From Nesterenkonia populi (lineage in GTDB: Bacteria; Actinomycetota; Actinomycetes; Actinomycetales; Micrococcaceae), in assembly GCF_007994735.1 (NCBI RefSeq), contig NZ_VOIL01000001.1, forward strand, positions 744,001 through 808,000: a stretch of 64,000 nucleotides of DNA, in the 5' to 3' direction. Of the stretch, positions 44,375 to 51,454 are shown in pieces. The translations under genes and the position numbers were made by a program. Under the pieces are notes generated by a model, which made no database searches, had not been told where the DNA came from, and saw nothing but the letters and a program-made list of their open reading frames with translations. Positions within the stretch are counted from its first letter, which is position 1, and each line of letters begins with the position of its first letter.

Positions 44375-45001
44375 TCAGTCCAGGGTGCCTGCTCTATATG
44401 AGCGTGCCGAGCGCTCGAGCTCTTCAGCCGTACGGACCAGCTGGTTGGCCCGGGAGGTCAGCTGGCGTGCATCCTCCTTGGAGAGGCGCTGCCTGTCCGT
44501 CCAGAGGGCCTGTCCTCGCGCGATGACCCGGCAGAAGGCCGCGGCCCGGTCGAACGCGACGTCGATGTCGCCGTCGTGCATCCCGCTGAGCACCCGGTCT
44601 GCCAGGCGTGTCATCTCTTCGGCGGTGGGCGGCTCCGCGATTCCGGCGATGACGTGCGGGGCGGAGTCGGAGCGGCCCAGCTGGTAGTACTCGCTCATCC
44701 GTTCGGGGGAGGAGTGGACCGCGGTGCGCAGCGCGTAGATGCGCCAGAGGGAGCCGGCCAGCGAGTGGGCCGAGGAGTGTGCCCACAGTCCGGCGACGGC
44801 GTCGATCCCCTCGGTCTCGGCGAGCCGGACGAACCGTGCGGTCAGATCGGGGTCGCCGGCGCTGCGCCCGGCGTCGACCAGTGCGTGGGCGGAGTCGTGG
44901 GCCGCTTGGGAGATCGCGGCAGGGTCGGCTCCGCCTTCGCGGCGGTCAAAGCTGGCGGGGTCGTTGTAGGCCGGGCGGCGGAAGCGCGGAGCATCGCTCA
45001 T
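44375..45001 (-). CDS. Conserved actinobacterial helical protein, function unknown
   Basis: 208 residues from the ATG at 45001; a longer frame from 45040 exists. Predicted mostly helical and cytoplasmic. Recognisable conserved-looking stretches are LWAHSSAHSLAGSLWRIYAL and ADRVLSGMHDGDIDVAFDRA, which resemble a family of uncharacterised actinobacterial proteins sometimes mislabelled as RNA polymerase subunits. No catalytic motif, signal or membrane segment is visible. It stands alone between the bmp operon and an oxidoreductase gene on the same strand. Confidence 0.72.
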   Translation of the reverse strand: MSDAPRFRRPAYNDPASFDRREGGADPAAISQAAHDSAHALVDAGRSAGDPDLTARFVRLAETEGIDAVAGLWAHSSAHSLAGSLWRIYALRTAVHSSPERMSEYYQLGRSDSAPHVIAGIAEPPTAEEMTRLADRVLSGMHDGDIDVAFDRAAAFCRVIARGQALWTDRQRLSKEDARQLTSRANQLVRTAEELERSARSYRAGTLD

Positions 45002-45117
45002 ATGATGCGAGGATACGCGCCAGCTTCGGTGCGGCACCACCGCCGCTGTGGGAGAGCAGCCTTCTGTCCTGGGTGCGGATCGACGGGCGCAGGGGGCGTC
45101 TCCCTCAGCTGCCTGTT

Positions 45118-45951
45118 CTACGGGTGGTGCGTCTGCCTCTCAGCAATGAGCTGGCGGTAGCCGTCCTGATAGCTCGGAAACTGCAGCTCGCCGAACCAGC
45201 CTGAGAGTCGTGAGCCGTCGAAGACGTTGCCGCTCGGTTCCTCGGGGGTGATTCTGGGCGGGGGACTGAGGGCGAGCAGATCGGCGATGAACGTGACCAC
45301 TTCACCGAGCGGGGCCGGGTGCTGGTCGACTGCGTGCAGCAGCTCAGGCGGTGAGGGGTGGGTGAGCATCGCGTGGAGGATGCTGACCAGGTCCGTTTCG
45401 TGGATCCGGTTGGTTCGTCTGGCGTACTGCACGGATTCGCCGCTGAGAACCTTGCGCAGCCGCATTCCACGCCCCGGGCCGTAGATGCCCGCTGGACGCA
45501 CGATGTGGGCGCCGAAAAGCTGCTTGGCCAGTGCTTCGCCTTCGAGGAGCCTCTCGGCCCGTGGTGTGACAGGAGCTGCCGGGTCTGCTTCTGAAATCGG
45601 TTCTGCCCGCCCCGGGCCGTCGAAGATCCCGGTCGAGGAGACCATCACTGTCCGTTCCGGGGGTGAGGGGAGCGCCTCTGCCAGATGCTTGAGGGCGGTC
45701 GCATAGCCGTCGGGGTGATCTGAGCCGCCGATGCTGGGGGTGATGGTGATGACCATTGTGTCCACCTGCGGCAACGAGACAGGTGGCGGCGAGAGAAGGT
45801 CAACAGCCAGAGGGATGATGCTGGAGGGCAGCGAGGCGGTGGTGCGCCGCAGCCCAAATGCCTCCCCACCGTCGGCGATGAGGCGCTCGGCCAGGCGGGT
45901 GCCTACTTTTCCGCACCCGACCAGCAGTGTTCGGGAAGCGAGGGTGCTCAC
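45118..45951 (-). CDS. NAD(P)-dependent epimerase/oxidoreductase (YeeZ-like)
   Basis: 277 residues. Rossmann fold with TLLVGCGKVGTRLAERLIAD, in which GCGxxGxxL is the dinucleotide-binding loop. Then VDTMVITITPS, MVSSTGIFDGPG with the Ser-Thr of short-chain enzymes, and IVRPAGIYGPGRGMRLRKVL; the YxxxK motif is not canonical here. This is the organisation of YeeZ/WcaG-like proteins, which act on unknown sugar or nucleotide-linked substrates. It lies about 200 bp from the start of the interrupted tRNA gene, divergently arranged with it. Confidence 0.83.
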   Translation of the reverse strand: MSTLASRTLLVGCGKVGTRLAERLIADGGEAFGLRRTTASLPSSIIPLAVDLLSPPPVSLPQVDTMVITITPSIGGSDHPDGYATALKHLAEALPSPPERTVMVSSTGIFDGPGRAEPISEADPAAPVTPRAERLLEGEALAKQLFGAHIVRPAGIYGPGRGMRLRKVLSGESVQYARRTNRIHETDLVSILHAMLTHPSPPELLHAVDQHPAPLGEVVTFIADLLALSPPPRITPEEPSGNVFDGSRLSGWFGELQFPSYQDGYRQLIAERQTHHP

Positions 45952-46040
45952 AGTTGGATCCTTTCAGGGTGACGAAGCGTCATGCTTCACACCTATTCTG
46001 CCGGAGTGCAGATGGGGCGAAGCTGGATACCGCGATGGGA

Positions 46041-46046
46041 TATGAT
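46041..46046 (+). promoter_or_regulatory. Possible -10 box upstream of the interrupted tRNA-Lys gene
   Basis: TATGAT is a near-consensus -10 box 112 bp before the tRNA. No good -35 element can be placed at 16-18 bp. The leader contains an 8-bp inverted repeat, CCAACGAC (46068-46075) with GTCGTTGG (46111-46118). Confidence 0.4.
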
Positions 46047-46157
46047 GAAGGGCGCGTTTCCGCGTGCCCAACGACCCGGGACAGCCTTCTGGGTACCAGG
46101 CGTGCGGAACGTCGTTGGACAATCGAATACACGGATGCCGCCTCATAGCGGCGGCAT

Positions 46158-46448
46158 GGGCCTTTAGCTCAGTTGGTAGAGCATCGGACTTCAAATAGGA
46201 GCGCCCCAGCGGAAACGTTGGGGATGACACCACTCAAAGTCGGGGAACCCTTCCTAGATCATCTAGATGGCAATCCCGAGCCAAGCCGAGACAGCTGTCT
46301 CGGAAGGTGTAGAGACTGGACGGGTGGCACCTACGGCAGACGCTACGGTGAAGGGACAGTCCAGACCACGAACGCCCAGCAGGGCGGCGGCGAAAGCCGA
46401 AGTGGGAGGTTAATCCGCTGGTCGCGGGTTCGAGTCCCGCAGGGCCCA
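46158..46448 (+). tRNA. tRNA-Lys(UUU), interrupted by a group I intron in the anticodon
   Basis: Joining 46158-46191 to 46410-46448 gives a standard 73-nt tRNA. The acceptor stem GGGCCTT/AGGGCCC has a single T-G wobble. The D arm is GCTC-AGTTGGTA-GAGC, the T arm GCGGG-TTCGAGT-CCCGC, and the variable loop is short (TGGTC). The anticodon loop is C-T-T|T-T-A-A, anticodon TTT, so it should read lysine codons AAA/AAG. The short variable loop excludes tRNA-Leu. The intron is between positions 34 and 35, the same place as in the cyanobacterial tRNA-Leu(UAA) intron. Base pair 27-43 is a T/C mismatch. The CCA end is not fully encoded (CCG). A hairpin terminator follows. Confidence 0.93.
46192..46409 (+). 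ncRNA. Group I intron (subgroup IC3-like), 218 nt
   Basis: P1: exon CTT plus intron C pairs with GGAG just before P2, giving the required U-G at the 5' splice site. P2: CCCCAGCG/CGTTGGGG (46204-46211/46216-46223) with GAAA loop. P3: ACACC/GGTGT (46227-46231/46306-46310). P4: TCGGG/CCCGA (46240-46244/46275-46279). P6: CCGAGACAG/CTGTCTCGG. P7: GACTG/CAGTC (46314-46318/46357-46361). P8: CACC/GGTG (46329-46332/46347-46350). P9 region: CGCCC/GGGCG and a CGGC-GAAA-GCCG hairpin. The last base is G46409 (omega-G). Core joining segments resemble the Azoarcus tRNA-Ile intron from memory. No endonuclease gene fits inside. It should self-splice; it is the only RNA intron seen here. Confidence 0.93.
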
Positions 46449-46456
46449 CCGTGAAC

Positions 46457-46497
46457 ACAAAACCCCCAGTCAGTGCGATATGACTAGGGGGTTTTGT
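46457..46497 (+). terminator. Terminator after tRNA-Lys
   Basis: ACAAAACCCCC (46457-46467) pairs with GGGGGTTTTGT (46487-46497), extended inside by AGTCA/TGACT with one bulged A; the loop is short and a T-rich tract is in the descending arm. It is 9 bases past the tRNA end. Confidence 0.88.
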
Positions 46498-46974
46498 CGT
46501 GCGGCATCGGCCGAATCGATGACGTTGTGCGGGGACCACTCGACTCAGCAGCCCTCCTTGGTGGCCGTTTACTGCAACTCCAGGCGGGCAGGGTGCCCGT
46601 GCACATGAGTTCTACCCATCCAAAGTTGCGTCGAGAGCTGCTTTAACCGTCGAGACGCAACTTTCAATGGGTCATCGGAGGGGAAAGAACCGGTGCAACC
46701 CCGTGAGAGTTGCACACGAAGACAAGCGTCATGATGTATCCCGACCTGGGTCTCTAGCCAGCTTCGAGACGATCTCTCTGAGGATGAGGCCACCCATCGT
46801 CGTAGGCCAGGCCGAAATCCGCCGCCATAACAGTCCTCTATGGGATGCGGGGCATTAGCGTCGGACCATTTCGGGACGAGATCGACGGCCTGCTGAAGAA
46901 TGTCGTTCGCGTCGTTCCTGTCGGCGGGGCGACTGTCACCGCTGCTGTGTTCAGAGGCGTCTAAAGTGCAAGTC
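46498..46974. other. Intergenic remnant downstream of tRNA-Lys, no intact gene
   Basis: No convincing coding region was found on either strand in these 477 bases. They hold the long inverted repeat at 46615-46671, a smaller one (GTGCAAC/GTTGCAC near 46692-46715), and then the truncated AbiEi coding sequence begins. The composition and structure suggest debris of an insertion. Confidence 0.5.
46615..46671. repeat. Long imperfect inverted repeat
   Basis: AAAGTTGCGTC (46622-46632) is the exact inverse of GACGCAACTTT (46654-46664), and the dyad continues outward as CCCAT (46615-46619) and ATGGG (46667-46671) across a 2-base mismatch. The inner 21 bases are not paired. It lies upstream of the AbiEi remnant. 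It may be an AbiEi-type operator, an old terminator or the trace of a small mobile element. Confidence 0.6.
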
Positions 46975-47259
46975 ATGAGCGCTCAGCGGGAGGGTCTGCT
47001 GTCGCGAGAGGATGTGAGCAGGGTCGATGGCCTGCCGGTGATGAGGGTAGAGCGCATGATCGCAGACCTGGTGGAGACCAACCAGGACCTCTCGCTGGTG
47101 GGAGACGTCCTCAGCGATGCCCGCCGGGCCGGACTGATTGCCTCGGATGCGAAACTGGCGCACTATCTGGAGCCTCTGGCGCGGCGGAATCAGCGTTCCT
47201 CCGGTACGGACTTGCGAGAGTGCCTCTACGAAGTGGCAGGCGTTTCAACTGGACAGTGA
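46975..47259 (+). pseudogene. Truncated AbiEi-type antitoxin (C-terminal part)
   Basis: 94 residues from the ATG at 46975, corresponding to the C-terminal half of actinobacterial type IV antitoxins: VSRVDGLPVMRVERMIADLV, then DLSLVGDVLSDARRAGLIA and LEPLARRNQRSSG. The winged-helix N-terminal domain (about 90 residues) that binds DNA is missing, as no matching sequence is found upstream in any frame. In intact loci AbiEi represses its operon and neutralises AbiEii. The remnant overlaps the AbiEii remnant by a few bases, the normal order for the pair. Confidence 0.7.
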
Positions 47260-47764
47260 ACAGTACGGCAGCTGGAAGACGTTCTCCGCCGCCTACAAGG
47301 CGGTCGCCAGGAACGATCAGCGGGCAACGGTGGATGCGCATCTGCGCTTCGCCGTCTTCGACCGGTTCCTCTGCCGAGTCTTCGCAGACCAGGAACGCAG
47401 TGAATGGCTGCTGAAGGGCGGAACCGGTCTTCTCGCGCGCGTTCCCGACTTGCGTGCAACCAAGGATGTGGACCTGGTCACCACAGAGAAAGAGCTCCAC
47501 GACGCGCAGGGAGCTCTCATCGACGTGGCTCAGCGGGACCTCGGAGACCACGTGGAGTTCCACTTCAAATCCTCCCAGCCCACAGGCGGGGGAGAGAACC
47601 AGCCGAACGTCCAGGCACGGCAGGTGACCTTCGTCTGTTCGGACGCGGATACCGGCCGGTGGATCGGGGATGTGAAGGTGGACCTGGCCTGGCAGTGCAG
47701 TACTGGCCAGGACCACTCGAGGATGCACAGCCGGCCGAGGACAAGGACTACTGGGCGAACATGA
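47249..47764 (+). pseudogene. Truncated AbiEii-type nucleotidyltransferase toxin
   Basis: In frame from about 47249: SEQYGSWKTFSAAYKAVARN, then FDRFLCRVFADQERSEWLLK and GGTGLLARVPDLRATKDVDL. The GG(T)...DxDL segment is the nucleotidyltransferase motif I of AbiEii toxins, followed by a second acidic motif GDVKVDLAW near residue 150. After this the sequence changes character (TGQDHSRMHSRPRTRTTGRT) and stops at 47764, so the C-terminal half with the remaining motifs is lost. No start codon is found in this frame near the expected beginning. Both points indicate a dead toxin gene next to a dead antitoxin gene. Confidence 0.68.
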
Positions 47765-48068
47765 GGTTCATCCTCTGCTGAGGATCGCCTTCGAGCGGAT
47801 GCGCTGGTGGCATTTCTGCCCGAGACCGAATAGCGCGGACACCCTCAGCAGGCTCCTTGAAGTTACTTCAGCGGGACGGACTCGCTGGCAGGCAGGAAGC
47901 GCTGTCAAGATCGAGCAGAAGAAGGCGCGGCTCGATCAGGACCTTTGACCACTCTGAGGGGATGTTCCGGTACACCCCGGGTGCACCCGAGGGTCGTTTA
48001 CGCTGGGTTTTGACCAGTTCTATCCAACGCACGCCAACGCCCTGATCTGGAGTTTTTCTAAAGCGCCA
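47765..48068. other. Intergenic debris, short unassigned reading frames
   Basis: No full gene is seen. On the plus strand one frame from about 47780 to 47947 encodes about 55 residues ending KIEQKKARLDQDL, without a start codon or recognisable family; it could be the end of a lost gene. The segment leads into the tRNA-Phe-like remnant. Confidence 0.4.
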
Positions 48069-48132
48069 TGCCAGAGCTGGGTCTCGAACGGACTTTCAAT
48101 CCGATGATCTAGACTCAAAGAGACCTCCTGGC
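48069..48132 (-). pseudogene. tRNA-Phe(GAA)-like remnant, 64 nt
   Basis: On the minus strand GCCAGG (48132-48127) pairs with TCTGGC (48075-48070), followed by A at 48069, like an acceptor stem with its discriminator base. GGTC/GATC can form a D stem, CGGA-TTGAAAG-TCCG is a good anticodon arm with U33 and anticodon GAA, and GTTCGAGA matches the T loop. About ten bases, the variable loop and the 5' half of the T stem, are missing, so it cannot be a working tRNA. It is likely the scar of a tRNA-associated insertion. Confidence 0.5.
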
Positions 48133-48191
48133 GAGGCGCCGGCTCAGTCGTCCCGCAGGCAACCGACAGTGCAGTCCATGGGATGGGTCTT

Positions 48192-49715
48192 ATGCCAGTC
48201 TTCGAATATCGGTCCTACATTCCCTTCCCGCGAGAGAGCGTCTTCTCCTGGTACGCCCGCCCCGGCGCGCTCACCCGCCTCCATCCGCCTTTCGCCGGAC
48301 GAGTGGTTCAAGAGCCCTCCAACGGGCTCGAAGAGGGCTCCCAGTCGACTCTGGGGATCAACCTCCCCGGAGTGTGGGGCACGAGCCTGACCGCTGTCGC
48401 CGGGCTGCTGACTTCCCAGCTCGGCATCCCGCTGCGCACATGGATGCACTGGAAGGCGCGGCACACTGACTTCACCGCCGGCTCGGGCTTCTCCGACGAC
48501 ATCGTCTCCGGCCCGCTCTCCGAATGGCATCACGAAAGGGAGTTCTCCGATGAGAACGGCGGAACCCTGCTCACAGAAAAGGTGCACTACGAACTTCCCC
48601 TGCTCCGCCGGGTGCCCTCCGCGGTCTCCGGAGCTGCAGCCTCCCGATTCGAAGCTGAGCTGCGCAGAATCTTCGAGTACAGGGAGCGTCAGACAGCAGA
48701 AGAGCTGGCATTCCACCAGAGCCTCGGCACGCTCGCCTCATCGCCCGAGCCGCCGAAACCTCGTGCAGCGGCAGTCTCCGGAGCCTCAGGGCTGATCGGC
48801 AGGCAGGTCTGCGCCCTGCTGGGCGGTGCTGGAATCGAGGTCAGGCCCATGGTCCGTGCCTCATCGTCCTCATCCAGCACGAACACCGCCGCAGGTCACA
48901 GCGGGCGCGTGATCCCATGGGATCCGCAGGCCCAGAAGCTGGACCCTGCAGAGTTCGAGGACGTCGACGTGGTCATCCACCTGGCGGGCCACCCATTGGC
49001 CGGACGGTTCACCGCCTCGCATAAGCGCAGGGTCAGGGCCTCCCGCGTTGACGGCACGGAGCTGATCGCCCGTGCTCTTGCTCGTGCCGAAGCCTCGGAT
49101 CACCGGGGCCGCGCCCTGGTCAGCGGCTCAGCCGTCGGATTCTACGGCGCGACGCCGCAGGACCGCGCCCACCACCAGCAGGAGATCCTGACCGAAGACC
49201 TACCCGCAGGCACAGACTTTCTCGCGGACGTCTGCCGGCAGTGGGAGAAAGCAACGGCTCTGGCCCGGGACGCCGGAGTCCGGGTCTCCATGGTCCGCAC
49301 CGGCATCGTCCAAACCCCCGCCGGTGGTGTGCTGCAGCAGATGCTGCCGCTCTTCGCCCTCGGAGCGGGCGGCCCGCTCGGATCCGAGCAGTGGCAGAGC
49401 TGGATCAGCATCGATGACATCGCGTCGCTCATTGTTCACGCCGCCCTGCATCCCGCGGTCGAAGGGCCCCTCAACGGCACCGCGCCGAACCCCGTGCAGG
49501 CCAAGGGGTACGCACGGCAGCTCGCCGAAGTGCTTCATCGGCCCGCCGCTGTTCCCGTGCCGAGCTTCGGACCGAAGCTGCTCCTCGGACGCCAAGGCGC
49601 CCGAGAGGTGGCCATGGCCGACCAGCGCGTCAGTGCTGAGCGCGTCCGCGGCACGGGCTTCGGCTTCCGGCATGCCGCCCTCGACGAGGCGCTCCGGCAC
49701 GTTCTGGGCCGCTGA
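48192..49715 (+). CDS. SRPBCC plus TIGR01777-family epimerase fusion
   Basis: 507 residues from the ATG at 48192 (48183 is also possible). Residues 1-170 form a START/SRPBCC-type domain beginning PVFEYRSYIPFPRESVFSWY, and the rest is a TIGR01777 (YfcH/SulA-like) Rossmann domain: AVSGASGLIGRQVCALLGGA, VDVVIHLAGHPLAGRFTASH, VSGSAVGFYGATPQDRAHHQ and RTGIVQTPAGGVLQQMLPLF. It is a common actinobacterial fusion of unknown substrate; nucleotide-sugar-like epimerisation is only assumed. It is followed 148 bases later by another Rossmann-fold gene. Confidence 0.87.
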   Translation: MPVFEYRSYIPFPRESVFSWYARPGALTRLHPPFAGRVVQEPSNGLEEGSQSTLGINLPGVWGTSLTAVAGLLTSQLGIPLRTWMHWKARHTDFTAGSGFSDDIVSGPLSEWHHEREFSDENGGTLLTEKVHYELPLLRRVPSAVSGAAASRFEAELRRIFEYRERQTAEELAFHQSLGTLASSPEPPKPRAAAVSGASGLIGRQVCALLGGAGIEVRPMVRASSSSSSTNTAAGHSGRVIPWDPQAQKLDPAEFEDVDVVIHLAGHPLAGRFTASHKRRVRASRVDGTELIARALARAEASDHRGRALVSGSAVGFYGATPQDRAHHQQEILTEDLPAGTDFLADVCRQWEKATALARDAGVRVSMVRTGIVQTPAGGVLQQMLPLFALGAGGPLGSEQWQSWISIDDIASLIVHAALHPAVEGPLNGTAPNPVQAKGYARQLAEVLHRPAAVPVPSFGPKLLLGRQGAREVAMADQRVSAERVRGTGFGFRHAALDEALRHVLGR

Positions 49716-49863
49716 CCAGGGGTGCCGGACCTTTCCGGTATCAGCCCAAGCACAGTTTCAGGTGGTAGCTATGGACCACGAGCGATAACGCTCCGCAAAA
49801 AAGCGGAAAGCCGCAGCCGCACCGCGGATGGCCGCCAGGCACTGCGACGCTGGAAGGCGGCAC

Positions 49864-51351
49864 ATGGCACACATCGCTGTCACGGGAGCTACGGGCTACA
49901 TCGGAGGGCGCCTGGTGCCCCAGCTGCTGAAAGCAGGGCACACCGTTCGTGTGCTCACCAGGCGCGCAGAGTCGCTGCGCGACGTGCCCTGGCGCGACGA
50001 CGTCGAAGTCCTGGAAGGCAGTCTCGATGAGCTCGAGAGCGCCCGCGCACTGTGCCAAGACGTGAACGTGGTCTACTTCCTCGTCCATTCGATGAGCGGA
50101 GGACGCGATTTTGCCGCCATGGACAAGCGCTGCGCCGAAGCAGTGGGACAAGCGGCCGCCGAGAGCGGCGTACGAAGCATCGTCTACCTTTCAGGGCTGC
50201 ATCCTGAAGGTCAGCTCAGCCCCCACCTGCAGTCCCGGGTTGAAGTCGGAGAGATCCTCGAAGCCAGCGCAGTGCCGACGCTGACGCTGCAGGCCGGGCT
50301 GGTCATCGGCTCCGGCTCCGCAAGCTTCGAAATGATTCGCCACCTCACCGACGTCCTGCCTGCTATGCCATCCCCGCAGTGGGTGCTCAACAGAGTTCAG
50401 CCCATCGCCGTGCGGGACGCCCTGCACTACCTGGCTCATGCGGCGGAGCTGCGCCTTTCGGAGAGTCGCCGGTGCGACATCGGCGGGCCGAACGTCCACA
50501 CGTACGCCCAGCTCATGAAGCTCTACGCCCGCTCCGCAGGGCTGCGTGAGCCCGCAGTCATCCCCCTGCCGGTCCTGACCCCCTGGTTGGCGGCTCAGTG
50601 GGTCAACCTCGTCACGCCGATCCCCCGCTCTCTGGCGATACCCCTCGTGCAGTCCCTCCAGCACGACTGCGTCGTCAAAGAGCGCGGCATCGATGAGCTG
50701 ATCCCCCCTCCTGAGGACGGGGTCACCGACTACGAGACCGCCGTGGAGCTCGCTCTCGACAAGATGTCGGCAGACCGTGTGGAGACCACGTGGGCAGGTG
50801 CTCACCCCCTCGAAGTCCCGTCCGAGCCGCTGCCCTCCGACCCGGAATGGGCCGGTCGGACCGTGCTGATGGATCAGCGCGAAGCGTCCACCACGGCGTC
50901 GCCCGAGGCGGTGTTCAGCGTTGTCGAGGGCATCGGGGGCGAGAAGGGCTACTTCTCACTCTCGAAGGCTTGGAGGCTTCGCGGTGTGGCCGACAAGCTG
51001 ATCGGAGGAGTCGGGCTGGGCCGCGGCCGGCGCAGCAAAGAGGGCCTTCAGCTCGGCGATGCGGTGGACTGGTGGCGGGTCGAGAGCCTGGCCCCCGGAC
51101 GTCTGCTGAGGCTGCGTGCCGAGATGAAGATGCCCGGCCAGGCGTGGCTTGAGTTCTGTGTGAGGCCCGACGGCGATGGTGCGGTCCTGGCCCAGCGCGC
51201 CATCTTCTTCCCCTCGGGGCTGGGCGGACGGGCGTACTGGCTGGCTCTGGCGCCCTTCCATGCCGTGATCTTCCGGAAAATGGTGGCGCGCCTCGCTGCT
51301 GAGGCACAGTCTCGGCAGCGTTCAGGGCATCGCGGGGAGCCTGATGGGTGA
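49864..51351 (+). CDS. NAD(P)H-binding SDR protein with C-terminal DUF2867 domain
   Basis: 495 residues from the ATG at 49864, with GGAAGG upstream; an earlier start at 49828 has no ribosome-binding site. N-terminal dinucleotide loop IAVTGATGYIGGRLVPQLLK, then NVVYFLVHSMSGGRDFAAMD and IVYLSGLHPEGQLSPHLQSR. From about residue 340 a second domain (VLMDQREASTTASPEAVFSV, then EKGYFSLSKAWRLRGVADKL) matches DUF2867, an SRPBCC-like fold. The two-domain form is the mirror image of the preceding gene (SRPBCC after Rossmann). The function is unknown. Both precede the carotenoid cluster on the same strand. Confidence 0.86.
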   Translation: MAHIAVTGATGYIGGRLVPQLLKAGHTVRVLTRRAESLRDVPWRDDVEVLEGSLDELESARALCQDVNVVYFLVHSMSGGRDFAAMDKRCAEAVGQAAAESGVRSIVYLSGLHPEGQLSPHLQSRVEVGEILEASAVPTLTLQAGLVIGSGSASFEMIRHLTDVLPAMPSPQWVLNRVQPIAVRDALHYLAHAAELRLSESRRCDIGGPNVHTYAQLMKLYARSAGLREPAVIPLPVLTPWLAAQWVNLVTPIPRSLAIPLVQSLQHDCVVKERGIDELIPPPEDGVTDYETAVELALDKMSADRVETTWAGAHPLEVPSEPLPSDPEWAGRTVLMDQREASTTASPEAVFSVVEGIGGEKGYFSLSKAWRLRGVADKLIGGVGLGRGRRSKEGLQLGDAVDWWRVESLAPGRLLRLRAEMKMPGQAWLEFCVRPDGDGAVLAQRAIFFPSGLGGRAYWLALAPFHAVIFRKMVARLAAEAQSRQRSGHRGEPDG

Positions 51352-51388
51352 GGTCAGAGGCGCTCGGGCAGTTCGTTCGGTTCGGTAG

Positions 51389-51417
51389 TGTGCATCCTGA
51401 GACTGCACAGTTATGAT
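51389..51417 (+). promoter_or_regulatory. Promoter of the carotenoid operon with an overlapping inverted repeat
   Basis: TATGAT at 51412-51417 is a good -10 box. TGTGCA (51389-51394) stands at the -35 position and is the inverse of TGCACA (51404-51409), a 21-bp dyad covering the -35 to spacer region. Downstream, about 35 AT-rich bases include GCTA/TAGC elements before the idi start. The dyad is a likely repressor or light-regulator site. Confidence 0.5.
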
Positions 51418-51454
51418 TAGCTAAGTTAATTACTAGGCAGGCTAGCTGATTGAG

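Noticed and set aside
46192..46409. Insert in the tRNA as part of a tRNA-Leu, a tmRNA, a riboswitch or an intron with a homing endonuclease
   Set aside because: The variable loop is only five bases (not Leu), helices match a group I core, and no coding sequence fits in 218 nt.
46234..46539. Minus-strand reading frame across the tRNA containing GPAGLEPATSG
   Set aside because: It is the antisense translation of the tRNA 3' exon and terminator. This peptide is a well-known artefact in automatic annotations.
46569..46976. 135-codon minus-strand frame downstream of tRNA-Lys
   Set aside because: No recognisable domain, no ribosome-binding site, and it crosses the long inverted repeat; treated as a chance frame.
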